Source of the DNA: Bolinopsis microptera
Taxonomy: Eukaryota > Ctenophora > Tentaculata > Lobata > Bolinopsidae
Length of the DNA: 64,000 bases
Assembly: GCF_026151205.1 (NCBI RefSeq)
Contig: NC_087075.1
Coordinates: 5,574,858-5,638,857 of the forward strand
Reading direction: 5' to 3'
Of the stretch, positions 53,013-63,787 are shown in pieces. The first letter of the stretch is position 1. Each line of letters starts with the position of its first letter. The notes under the pieces are model-generated. The model did no database searches. It was not told the DNA's origin and saw only the letters and a program-made list of their open reading frames with translations. A program made the position numbers and the translations under genes.

Positions 53013-55425
53013 CAGGGGTGTAGGAAGCAGGGGGGCAGGGGGGCCATCGCCCCCCCCCCATGAAATCTGGGCAAGGGGCCAAAAAGGGCCAACTTTTTAA
53101 TTTAGGTTTCTAAGTTTTTCTGAAAACTACTTTTGTTCATGTTTCATGCTACCCTGATCATTATGAGCCAAAAATATTTTTTTGGTTTTCGAAGTTCGAT
53201 GTATGTTTTTGGACTCGAGGGTTCCCCTTTGTAATGCGATCTCGGAAGGCAGGCCTCCCCTTCGCAATACGAGCTTGGAAGCGGGAGCTCTGCTTTCAGA
53301 GGTACGTATCGAGAATGACTCGGACCGAAAATTTTCTAAGTCAAAATTTTTCAAAGTTTTTCTGGAAACTACTTTTGTTCATGTTTCATGCTACCCTGAT
53401 CATTATGAGCCAAAAATATTTTTTTCGGTTTTCGAAGTTCGATGTATGATTTTGGACTCGAGGGTTCCCCTTTGTAATGCGATCTCGGAAGGCAGGCCTC
53501 AACTTCGCAATACGAGATCGGAAGCGGGAGCTCTCCTTTCAGAGGTACGTATCGAGAATGACTCGGACCGAAAATTTTCTAAGTCAACATTTTTCTGGAA
53601 ACTACTTTTGTTCATGTTTCATGCTACCCTGATCATTATGAGCCAAAAATATTTTTTTCGGTTTTCGAAGTTCGATATATGATTTTGGACTCGAGGGTTC
53701 CCCTTTGGCCTTTGTAATGCGATCTCGGAAGGCAGGCCTCCCCTTCGCAATACGAGCTCGGAAGCGGGAGCTCTGCTTTCAGAGGTACGTATCGAGAATG
53801 ACTCGGACCGAAAATTTTCTAAGTCAAAATTTTTCAAAGTTTTTCTGGAAATTACTTTAGTTCATGTTTCATGCTACCTTGAAGTTGATCATTCTGAGCC
53901 GAAAATATATTTTTCTGTTTTCGGTTTTTTGAAGTCCGTGCCTACATTCGGAAGGTTGTGGATGCGATACTGATTGGTTTCATATACTAATTATAGAAAA
54001 CGAGAATTTGGTCCGTAGATTTAAAGGAAAATGCGCAATTTGACGCGGAGAACTGAAAAAAATCGCGATTTGTCGTGAGGCCAGAATCTGAAAAATCGCG
54101 ATTTGTCGCGGCAAACGTGAAAAATCGCGATACCGCACATGCTGCAATTTCCTTTTGCCCTTACCCTCGAAATTCAGGATTTGGCGGGATGCGCCAAAAA
54201 ATTTAGGGTGTGGCGCGAAGCGCCAAAAAATATTTTGAATTTGGCCAAAATTTTTCAAAGTTTTTCTGGAAACTACTTTTGTTCATGTTTCATGCTACCC
54301 TGATCATTATGAGCCAAAAATATTTTTTTCGGTTTTCGAAGTTCGATGTATGTTTTTGGACTCGAGGGTTCCCCTTTGTAATGCGATCTCGGAAGGCAGG
54401 CCTCCCCTTCGCAATACGAGCTTGGAAGCGGGAGCTCTGCTTTCAGAGGTACGTATCGAGAATGACTCGGACCGAAAATTTTCTAAGTCAAAATTTTTCA
54501 AAGTTTTTCTGGAAACTACTTTTGTTCATGTTTCATGCTACCCTGATCATTATGAGCCAAAAATATTTTTTTCGGTTTTCGAAGTTCGATGTATGATTTT
54601 GGACTCGAGGGTTCCCCTTTGTAATGCGATCTCGGAAGGCAGGCCTCAACTTCGCAATACGAGATCGGAAGCGGGAGCTCTGCTTTCAGAGGTACGTATC
54701 GAGAATGACTCGGACCGAAAATTTTCTAAGTCAACATTTTTCTGGAAACTACTTTTGTTCATGTTTCATGCTACCCTGATCATTATGAGCCAAAAATATT
54801 TTTTTCGGTTTTCGAAGTTCGATATATGATTTTGGACTCGAGGGTTCCCCTTTGGCCTTTGTAATGCGATCTCGGAAGGCAGGCCTCCCCTTCGCAATAC
54901 GAGCTCGGAAGCGGGAGCTCTGCTTTCAGAGGTACGTATCGAGAATGACTCGGACCGAAAATTTTCTAAGTCAAAATTTTTCAAAGTTTTTCTGGAAATT
55001 ACTTTAGTTCATGTTTCATGCTACCTTGAAGTTGATCATTCTGAGCCGAAAATATATTTTTCTGTTTTCGGTTTTTTGAAGTCCGTGCCTACATTCGGAA
55101 GGTTGTGGATGCGATACTGATTGGTTTCATATACTAATTATAGAAAACGAGAATTTGGTCCGTAGATTTAAAGGAAAATGCGCAATTTGACGCGGAGAAC
55201 TGAAAAAAATCGCGATTTGTCGTGAGGCCAGAATCTGAAAAATCGCGATTTGTCGCGGCAAACGTGAAAAATCGCGATACCGCACATGCTGCAATTTCCT
55301 TTTGCCCTTACCCTCGAAATTCAGGATTTGGCGGGATGCGCCAAAAAATTTAGGGTGTGGCGCGAAGCGCCAAAAAATATTTTGAATTTGGCCCCCCCAT
55401 GAAGAAAATCATTCCTACACCCCTG
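53013..55425. mobile_element. 2.41-kb hAT-type non-autonomous element
   Basis: Ends CAGGGGTGTAGGAA and TTCCTACACCCCTG are inverted repeats, and TGCAATAT is duplicated on both sides (53005-53012, 55426-55433). CAGGGGTG ends with an 8-bp duplication are typical of hAT elements. The interior has no transposase. It is filled with a 1147-bp tandem duplication, each half made of three ~240-bp sub-repeats. Confidence 0.9.
53110..55403. repeat. Hierarchical tandem repeats inside the hAT element
   Basis: Two units of 1147 bp (about 53110-54256 and 54257-55403). Each holds three ~240-bp sub-repeats (GTTTCATGCTACCCTGAT, TGCGATCTCGGAAGGCAGG, ACGTATCGAGAATGACTCGG) followed by a ~380-bp tail rich in AAAAATCGCGATTT. 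The 71-166-codon open frames on both strands are translations of the repeat and are not genes. Confidence 0.85.
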
Positions 55426-55433
55426 TGCAATAT

Positions 55434-55763
55434 TCATTCCTCGGGTAATTTTCAATTACAATTGGATCATCATCCACCTTTTCTTTATCTTCAGTCTAAT
55501 GAACTTAAAAGTTTTTGAGCCCGGTTAAAATTGTAATAAAAATTAAATTCCAGAACAGAATGTCACTTGAAGTTAACAGGAAACAGTTTATCAATACAAC
55601 CCTCCCATAATCCTCGGCTTATCAATTTTAACCGAATTCTCATTACGTATTGCATATTGGCGTAATATCCCTAGACTCCAGAGCCACGCGTTATACCGCC
55701 AGTATAACGCTAGTATAAGAGAGTATCGCAACTGAAACCACTCATTATTCATTTAAAATCACA
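55434..55763. other. No gene seen
   Basis: Unique AT-rich DNA with a short CCAGTATAACGCTAGTATAA near-repeat at about 55700. Confidence 0.4.
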
Positions 55764-56280
55764 GTGCTGGCAAGCACGACCGTTGCATTTATTGTGGGTA
55801 TACTATGTTCCCCATTTACTATTATACCCCCTTTACTATTATACCCCCTTTGGTACACGTTACAAGCCTCTTTCGTGCACTCCGGCCGGAGGCGGCGGCC
55901 GAAGACCGCCGCCTCCGGCAGGAGTTTTCCAGGCATTAAGACTCATCGGAAGTCGTTCAGCAGATTTATTTTTAGTTCAAAACATTCTAATTTGATGTCA
56001 AAGATGACAGGAATAAAAAATAGTTATGTTGAGATTTTTAAGAAATTTGCATAAAATACTCGCCAGCACTGTTATACGAAATTCGGTAAAAAACCCAAAA
56101 TCGCCATATTCAGGTGCCTTAAAAACCATGTTAAAATTGAGTTAGAGATCTGAAATTTTTCAGGGCGTCTAGACGTTGACCAAATCGACTGCAAAAAAAG
56201 TTTCAGGTTTCAGGAGCATCGGGAAACGGGTTTTCTAGAACCCCTGTTTTACGACAGATTGTCGGGACATATACATACAG
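55764..56280 (+). repeat. Second copy of the hairpin/minisatellite family
   Basis: Order here is GCTGGCAAGCACGACCGTTG, three CCCTTTACTATTATACC-type minisatellite units, a GC-rich hairpin, then the body CAGGCATTAAGACTCATCGG ... GACAGATTGTCGGGACATAT. At 33 kb the order is hairpin, body, GCTGGCAAGC, minisatellite. The two are circular permutations, as expected if the family existed as tandem units or circles. Confidence 0.65.
55886..55918. repeat. GC-rich perfect hairpin
   Basis: CCGGAGGCGGCGG pairs with CCGCCGCCTCCGG across a 7-base loop. It replaces the three-hairpin structure at the equivalent place of the 33-kb copy. Confidence 0.85.
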
Positions 56281-57320
56281 ATATACAGATATATATATTC
56301 AGGGATAGACGCTTTGCCAGTCAATTGTAGCCTGTATTTAAGTGTCCATAGATTCAAAAGTATAAAAGATACAGCCATTTCCGACCACAGGTCTTGCAAA
56401 TAATTGTTTACACTTTAGTTTACATTGTGTAAAAAAATTATTTGACGTCATAAACACCCCTTGATGACGTCATCAAGTTAACCGTTTTTAAAACTTGATT
56501 TTTGACAAAGTATTAACTTTTAAAATTAATTTTAAACCATTAAGGAGTAATTTTATTCAAAATCTGAGGAAATTTTCATCTTAGATAATTGTTCAAGCAT
56601 TCTGAAAATTTACCGGAAAGTTTTTCTAGCTTGCTCCTTCATAAAGATATTCGTCATTGAAGTTTGTGCTTTTTTGAAGAATTATTTTATAAAAACGTCA
56701 ATTTTGCGATTTAGTATTCTCTGGTGTTGGGCCATGCTTTGGATTGTGGAGCTCAGTTCTGCTTCCTATAGGTATAAATTGTGCATTAGGCTAGTTTTAA
56801 AGTTGGAAATCGAAAAGTTGCACACGTGGGGACACGCCCAAATTGATAGAAAATCGCTAAAATCACTGAAAATCACTGTTTTCGTCATTTTCTGTCAACT
56901 TTAGAGTGCCGTTGTGATTACAGTTCTTCTTGAAATACTTTGAAACTTTGCATGCTTATCAAGCTATATATAAAACAATTACATGCAAAAATTTACGGCG
57001 ATTCATTATTGGATGCGCACGCAACGTCCGCTCAAAGTTTGCACGTGCGAAAGGTGACAATTTTGCTCATTCGTGATTTCCAACAAATTCTGCTTTGCCA
57101 CGACAGTTTAATGTCATTATATATGAATTTAATGCCAACTTGAATGAGTATTAAGTGGCATATTCAGTCAGTGATCGACCGAAATGCTTCCCTAAACACA
57201 AGGAAATGTTTTTAAAGGAAAAATTTCGAAATCGTTGAAACTTCCTCCTTATTAATGAAGATATCAGTTTATATTTCGACTTTATAAAGTACCCTGACAT
57301 TACAATCAAAAAGAGATGAT
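56281..57320. other. No recognised gene
   Basis: Open frames of 60-76 codons at 56674 and 56940 lack splice context and family signatures. Nothing further supported. Confidence 0.4.
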
Positions 57321-57836
57321 ATTTTACCAAAACCCATAATCATGGGTAGAGTGGACCGCTGCCAGTGTCTCTCTTTCCCAAACAAAAGGAAATGATATTA
57401 ATTTGATTGACCGTTCTCAAATGCAAAATGATACCGAGAATGAAATCGGTCGCTCGCTTTTCCCATTCATTTACAATTGTAATAGATTAAGAAGAACTAC
57501 CCAAAGGCAGCTGTACTCGGCAATGAAGATTCAATAAACTTCAGCTTGTTCAATAAGTAATAACTACCACCCTTGTCCCTTACCCCGAAATACTAGGTAT
57601 CTACCCGAACGCAACCCAAAGATATTTTTACAGTATCTGATTGATGTAATCAATCGAAACTTATTTATACAATTCGTAAGCCGTGACTGAATGGGAAAAG
57701 CGAGCGACCGATTTCATTCTCGGTATCATTTTGCATTTGAGAACGGTCAATCAAATTAATATCATTTCCTTTTGTTTGGGAAAGAGAGACACTGGCAGCG
57801 GTCCACTCTACCCATGATTATGGGTTTTGGTAAAAT
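57321..57836. repeat. 149-bp inverted repeat ending at the peptide gene start codon
   Basis: Left arm 57321-57469 and right arm 57688-57836 are reverse complements over 149 bp with no difference that I can see, around a 218-bp centre. The right arm contains the whole immediate 5' flank of the gene (CCCATGATTATGGGTTTTGG) and stops at its ATG. If it carries promoter elements, the left arm would fire the other way. Confidence 0.85.
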
Positions 57837-58599
57837 GAAATATACATTCTTCCTCTTTCTGTTGTGTGCCCAGGTGGCTCAGTCTACCCCTCCTTCCGTC
57901 TCTGACGACGCAAAGAGGACAGAACTTAGCGTGTGCCCAGGTGAGACAAATTGAATTTCATGTTAAATTTTTTGTAAACTATATATATAATTATATCAAT
58001 ACGATTATGTTTAGAGTTCACATTTTCTGATAATTCCGTATATATGCGACCAAACTACCAGGAAACTGCTCTTTTCAAGTACGTAATGGAAACTGGTCAC
58101 TGTTTCAATGTAACTAGATCATATTCAATATTCATGTTCTCAAATTATTTGTTATACAATCATGTTGAAAGTATTATAAGAGTATTTTTTGAATTATATT
58201 TTTGATACGGAATTATCAGAAATTTTGAACTCTAATCATCACAACAATGCGACTCATAAATAATGTATCTATCTGGATATTACAATACGACTATAAGAGG
58301 TTAAAAGTTTATTTGTAGGATTTTTGATTTGCATTCTCATTTCAGAGCATAAGGAAATTATTCTGGAGCTAATAGCCTCGAATGGCTGCATTACTGAAGA
58401 TAGGGTAACGTTGTCCGGCATCGCTGATCAATTCGCTGATTTCCTTCTGGCAAACAAGGAGAAACTGGATAAGCAAGTGGAAAAACAGGAGATAAAACAA
58501 AAGAGATCTCGCCGATCTTGCTATGCTAGACCCGTGCGTAAGTGTGAATATGTTTGTTATACAACTTACGAGCACGATTGCAGCAGTTGGTCAAAATAA
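57835..58599 (+). CDS. Secreted prepropeptide, C-terminal four-cysteine peptide
   Basis: Two exons, 57835-57940 and 58346-58599, joined in phase 1 (donor GTGAGA, acceptor TTTCAG), 119 residues. Residues 1-18 are a signal peptide (MKYTFFLFLLCAQVAQS). The middle is a charged propeptide with two cysteines (SVCP and NGCIT) and an amphipathic stretch IADQFADFLLANKEKLDKQ. Then comes KQKRSRR, a furin or prohormone-convertase type site. The last ~26 residues, starting SCYARPVRKCEYVC, contain four cysteines and end SSWSK. The layout fits a processed secreted peptide: neuropeptide/hormone, antimicrobial or toxin-like; sequence alone does not decide, and I recognise no family. In-frame ATGs at 57814 and 57820 could extend the N-terminus, but 57835 gives the best signal peptide. 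Confidence 0.8.
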
Positions 58600-58661
58600 C
58601 TGAAAAATTATAACTGTTTGTCAAAACTCTATTATACTTTTTTTTAAATACATTAGGTTAT

Positions 58662-58908
58662 TTTGATTGTTGAATCATTTAGGTGGTTTTATTTCTATTT
58701 GTTTGTATAAATTTTAATTAACGACCATTCTCAGCAACTTAATCCAAAGCTTCTAGAATTGGAATTTCTATCAATATTACACCTTGATTTAAATATATTA
58801 TTATTGTTGAATCATTTAGGTGGTTTTATTTCTATTTGTTAGTATAAATTAACGACCATTCTCAGCAACTTAATCCAAAGCTTCTAGTTCTAGAATTGGA
58901 ATTTCTAG
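58662..58908. repeat. Tandem duplication downstream of the peptide gene
   Basis: Two ~107-bp copies of GATTGTTGAATCATTTAGGT ... CTTCTAGAATTGGAATTTCT, 58662-58770 and 58800-58908, with small indels. They lie in the 3' flank. Confidence 0.8.
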
Positions 58909-59548
58909 TAAATGTGCATTAAAACTTTTCAAGTATCAAACAGGTCATGTTGATGTAGTTGTACCATGGAGATAATCTTAGTGTGTCAAAATTTGCGCTT
59001 TTGTTAATTTAAGTTTTATTATTAGCACTAGGAGCACCTCTACCAAATGAGAATAAAGAAATACCCACACCGCCGCACCTATCCGAACAAAATGCTAATT
59101 ATCCCTACTATAACTACCAATTACTACCTACTTAATTAAAACGTACTACTTTATCGGACCTTATTTGGACGGACATTAATTGAACGCTGGAGGCCCTAAC
59201 GTTGATCTTAATGCCCGTTCAAATAAAGTCCGTTCATTTAATTTTAAGGTCCGTCCAAGTTGAAGTCCGTTGAATTTTTTTCAAAAATTTGTCCACTTCG
59301 AACTTTTTGTCCAGAATATGACAACTATGAGAACTTTATTGTGCCGTAAGTTAACGACGGAAAGGTTCTCATTGGTCTGCCGCGGGAGCTAAGATGAGAA
59401 ATACGTACGGTACGTACCTTTAAAAATAGCTGTACGTACGTACTTTTAAACTTGGGCTGAAAGGTACTATACAGTGCTTGCAATTGCAAAAAAATGCACA
59501 AAAACCACGTTCACACGACAACTTTCATGAAAGCTAAATTCGCTCATC
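58909..59548. other. No gene; short palindromic words
   Basis: Contains clustered ACGTACG/CGTACGT words (59402-59450) that can fold, and two GGTCCGTCCAA/TTGGACGG-like pieces at 59150-59270. No exon is seen. Confidence 0.35.
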
Positions 59549-60552
59549 GCTGCCAAGCGTACTAAATCACTCTACAGTCGATCTTCGAGATTGTTCTAAA
59601 AGGGCCCCCGACAGTTGAAACCAACTTCATTCGATGTATTTTCGGACGCTGATTCCGAATCAGTGAATCACCCCCCATGACATAAGTTTAAAATGCTCCC
59701 GGCCTGACGAGATGCATCGACATAAAATTTCGAATAGGGCATGCAAACACTGTTCTACTACAGATGTGGAGTCACTCGATCTTCTTCTAGAGCTTCCTTT
59801 CCCTGATCCAATCATCGAAGATGAACTTCATGTATTGTAATTGCGTACTTGCCCTCTCTATGAAGATCTCCGTCCCAACAAAGTAAAACATTACTCTTCT
59901 CTGACATTGGACAGATCTTCGCACACCCTACAACCATCGTGCATCGGAGACCTAGGAAGGTTCCTTACCAAAGCTCATGAACGAAGATTCCCTAAAGCGT
60001 CCTCCAAACAAATTCCTAACATTAACAATATTGCCAAATTATAATCTATGACTCGGAACATTTTCAGATAAGTTCATTTAAATTATTAAGTATTTTGAAT
60101 CTCACTCTTAAGATTTACGGGGTTCATTGTATATATATAATTATATACTTTATGACTTTTGGGTTGATTGACGATGTCAATCCTTCGCATCTCGCCGATC
60201 TGCTTAATATTTGATGCGCGCGCGACCCAGTAGTGCATCGCGCTACAAACTTTTGGGTAAATTTAATTTTTTATATCTGGTCAGACATTACCATTGTAAT
60301 TTGACTTTTGAATCGTTTAATCCGTTTATAGGCGAAAAACTGTCTCGATCACGTGATATGACTGTATAAGGAATTGTTAGTCTAATTTCTCGTTAGGGTT
60401 ACTGTTAGGGTTTCAGCATATGCTTTTGTTAAGGATTGGGTAAGGGTTAGGGTTGGGATCAGATAAGAGGGTTAGGGTTTCGAATAGTCGTTCAGGACCA
60501 GCTAGAGAACGGGTTGAAAAAGTCACGTGACAGTTGAGTGTAGAGTGATTAA
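59549..60552 (-). mobile_element. MITE family T, long copy with a LINE fragment inside
   Basis: Ends TAAATCACTCTACAGTCGATC and GTTGAGTGTAGAGTGATTAAT match the 22006-22390 copy. The right part has GTTAGGGTTACTGTTAGGG, GGGTTAGGGTTGGG and CACGTGACAG. The extra ~600 bp in the middle contain the 3' end of a LINE. Confidence 0.65.
59740..60044 (+). pseudogene. LINE ORF C-terminal fragment
   Basis: Reads ACKHCSTTDVESLDLLLELP, then IIEDELHVL, a TAA stop, LRTCPLYEDLRPN and SKQIPNINNIAKL to a stop at 60044. The C-x2-C ... H-x4-C spacing with CPLYEDLR is the zinc tail of LINE ORF2 proteins. One in-frame stop; nothing upstream remains. Confidence 0.6.
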
Positions 60553-61636
60553 TTATTATCCCATCGCTGCATTTCAATTTATACCATTAGATTTAGAGCA
60601 GTTGTACAATATAACGTGCGCGCAAAAATGTTCCAGAAGGGTTGGACCATGTTATGCAGTGACATTGGATTTGTCGCTTTGAACTATGTTGGTTGAAAAA
60701 GTTGTTTACGTGATTTTGAGCGCATCCTCATTGTGTGAAACAAACTTTAGAGGCTACGAATATCTTATGAATAAAAGAAGTCTGAGGCTGAAGCCTCAGC
60801 TTGCTGAAAAACTATTGTTTATTTACTCCAATATGCAATAAGCACATTAAAATGTGATACTGATTTTATCTGTCACTGCTCATTTTTATCTCTCACTGTT
60901 AATTTACTAGGACCAGTTAACTCAAAAATTATTCGCCAATTTGGCTAAGATTTAAATCAGCTGTGACAAACTGGTAAAAAATAGTATCGCCGAAAGGACC
61001 AACTCTCTAGCGTACGTGTATAAACGCGTGTTCGTTATTGCAATAATAAGCTGTGGCCTCGTGACGTACGTCACGAAGTCCCTCAGCGTATACTATTACT
61101 GTAGGGGGTGCACGATAAAAATAAACTTGCTCGGATTTTCAAAATTTTTGTACCATTGTTTTCTAAAGACTGTGAGAATTTTCACAGTACTAAATTTGTC
61201 ATACCTTTTTGGAATGATCAGGGAGTTTCGCCTAGGTGCCATATTTGATGGTGCGCGGCTTTTGGAGCAAAAATAAAATTAGGCGTAAAAGTCGCGTAAT
61301 TTGACGAAATTCGTTGATTTTTGTCGTATTATTCTGTCATATCTTCGGTTCCTGAACATGAATCATACTGAAAATTTGTCAGAACCTTCCAATCATACTT
61401 AACTACCGAACCTAAATTAGTTGGCAGAGATTGGCGTTGATTAAGAGGTCTAAAAATGACAAAATAGGTATAAATTCGTTGATAACTCAAATTCTGACCA
61501 TCGAAATCGCTCAAACTAATTTAGGTTCAGTAGAACATAAATGTTTACGTAAGCCAAATTTCAACAAAATTGTTATATGGGAAGTATTATAACTTTTTGA
61601 TTGTTTCCAAAATAATGTGCTGGCTGAAATAGGATG
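60553..61636. other. No recognised gene
   Basis: Contains a CTGAGGCTGAAGCCTCAG hairpin at 60782-60799. An 86-codon open frame at 61016-61276 lacks a family signature. Nothing else supported. Confidence 0.4.
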
Positions 61637-61792
61637 ATGATTAATCACTCTACACTCGACTGTCATGTGACTTTTTCAACCCGTTCTCTAGCTGGTCCTG
61701 AACGACTATTCGAAACCCTAACCCTTTAATCGGATCCCAACCCTAACCCTAACCCCAATTAATGATGATTAATCACTTAGAGTTAGACTAAC
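61637..61792 (+). mobile_element. Short MITE family T copy with telomere-like core
   Basis: GATGATTAATCACTCTACAC at the left, GATGATTAATCACTTAGAG at the right, with AACCCTAACCC, then CCCAACCCTAACCCTAACCCC between. Here the two ends are in direct rather than inverted orientation, so the copy is rearranged. Confidence 0.55.
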
Positions 61793-62358
61793 TTCGCTCG
61801 CCAAAAAGACATGACGTCAATATCAGGATTAATATTGCCGCCACTAACAGTAACATTGAGTTCTTTTCTAGAACCATAGCGATGTGAGTTGTAGATGTAT
61901 GTTGAGATCAAATGTGCGAAGCGAAGCGATCAATTCAAAACGAGTTCTAACAGATTGGCTGCTGTACGAACGTGTTGCTAGGTTTTAAGATATGAAATAA
62001 AAGCTGCACGTGCGAGACCCTTTTCACCTGCGCTTACCAAAAATTCAAAGTTGTGCGTGCAATTACCAATCTGATAACTCGCTGCCTAGCAACAGAATTT
62101 CAATGCATATATCAGCAATCATGATGATTTTATAGGTAGCTTTGATTAAAAAAGAATTTAAGAGTTCAGTGATTTGCGGATTTTAGGATAGCCACGGAAC
62201 CTCTACTTTGTCAAAATTTCGGTCACTGGCCGGTAGCCCTAGTTCTGTTGGTCAATTTCTTCTTCATCGAGATTCACAAAATTTCAGGCATGAATAATGA
62301 AGCGGCGCCTCTGATCGAGTAAAATCAATATAACTATCAATAATATTAGTTTTTGCAG
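61793..62358. other. No gene seen
   Basis: No exon, repeat or mobile element recognised. Confidence 0.35.
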
Positions 62359-62676
62359 CGGATATTAAAATTTGCTGCGCGCGCCGCCAAAACGCAGCGC
62401 AACCGCGCTCAGAACATGCTTTCCAAAGAGGAAAAGAACGTTTTGGCAAACGTCCAGGCTTTCTGCCACCTGTTCCAGATTATCTTTATTTACTCAACAC
62501 TGCTCCATGCCACCGACACTCCTTTGGCACGAAATAAAACAAAAGCTTTTGAAAAATCAAAATTTCTTACACAATACATGCAAGAAGTGGAACTCAAATC
62601 TTTTTCAATGTTTGTTTTAAAACAATCTTCGGAGAAAACTGAAAAAGGCACAATCATACATTCAAATCTCAAAAAG
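62359..62676 (+). CDS. Exon candidate of an unrecognised gene
   Basis: Begins after a good acceptor (TTTTTGCAG) and reads open through RILKFAARAAKTQRNRAQN, SKEEKNVLANVQAFCHLFQI and KFLTQYMQEVELKSFSMFVL to AAAAAG before GTTAAT. Composition looks protein-like (amphipathic helices, internal hydrophobic stretch). I do not recognise it and the donor is weak. Confidence 0.35.
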
Positions 62677-63106
62677 GTTAATTTTCTACCATTTTTGTTA
62701 TGACTCATGATGACAAACATTTTGATCGATTCCCGTTATGGATTTAATCGAAATCGTGAAATATCTGACAACCGGGAAACTCAGTTATGCAGGATGCTAC
62801 GGCGATAGAAAATATGTGCACTCTGTTGAAAAAGTGGTAAATATTTGTAGGTTTCTCCTAACAGTCAATTGATAGAAGACATATTGTTTTAAAGTTTGCT
62901 ATAATGCTTTGGTACAATGTCTCCAAGTATTGTAGAATCCACAAACCGAGCCCATCGATATTGACCCCAAATGAGGGAAGCAAGCAAGAGCCAAGAATTG
63001 AAAATGCGACTTAAATCTCCAACTCCTTACATGGCTGAACATAATTATTTGATCATCTCAGAATTAACTAAATGATAATTCCTGCGCTTTATGGTGTTTC
63101 TTCTAG

Positions 63107-63329
63107 ATCACTACACGGCCTTGGCCAACTATTCAAAATATTTCTGGACCTGCTCAGGCAACCATATTTGGTCAATTCCTCTTGTTTGAACAAAGCTGTG
63201 GAATTTCTATCACGCTGCTTCAAACAACTTCTATATGGAATTCGAAACGAAAATCTTCCAAAACAAAGCTCACACATGTGCACTGGACGATATGACGACA
63301 TGACGTATTTTAGTGTTAGCTTACATTAA
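63107..63329 (+). CDS. Exon candidate, possibly the end of the same unrecognised gene
   Basis: After acceptor TTCTTCTAG one frame reads SLHGLGQLFKIFLDLLRQPY, then CLNKAVEFLSRCFKQLLYG, and stops at 63329. It has a helical-repeat look. A short open stretch with GTAAAT donor at about 62738-62837 (DLIEIVKYLTTGKLSYAGC) could be an intervening exon, but the phases do not prove it. Confidence 0.35.
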
Positions 63330-63787
63330 AGGTAACCGACCGGTTAAAAGCTGCTAAAACTTAAGTTATTTTTAGTTTTTTGAGCCGCACACCTTTTGAA
63401 AAGCATCGTTAAATAATTGTTTGTACAAAACTTTTTTTAATAAGCCATTTCTCAACTTCTGTTTTATATACTTCTAATAAATGGTAAAACAATTTAAATA
63501 GCTTCTTATTTACCCTATTCAAGCTGACCAGCTTAAAGAACAAAATTCAAAAGATTTTTTGTAACATACGAAAATTAGTTTAAAAATTCTGCAAAAATTC
63601 AAATATTAGGAAATATAACTAAAACATTATGAACTTAAACGTTATCTCAAAATGAATGGGAGCCATTGAAACTGGCCCAATCAATCATTGCATTGGCAAC
63701 ATCCGATTAAGTATTTGACATAAGTAAATACATAAACATCAGCCAAAAAATTTTTGTTACATAAATTAAACTTCGTTAATAATTTTT
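63330..63787. other. Intergenic, AT-rich
   Basis: No exon seen. It would contain the 3' flank of the minus-strand gene at the right edge. Confidence 0.4.

Noticed and set aside
53182-54984. Several 70-166-codon ORFs on both strands
   Set aside because: They recur with the 240-bp and 1147-bp repeats inside the hAT element and change frame with them; no start, splice or family evidence.
61016-61276. 86-codon hydrophobic ORF as a membrane protein
   Set aside because: AT-rich frame with no conserved start context or family words; hydrophobicity expected from TTT/ATT codons.
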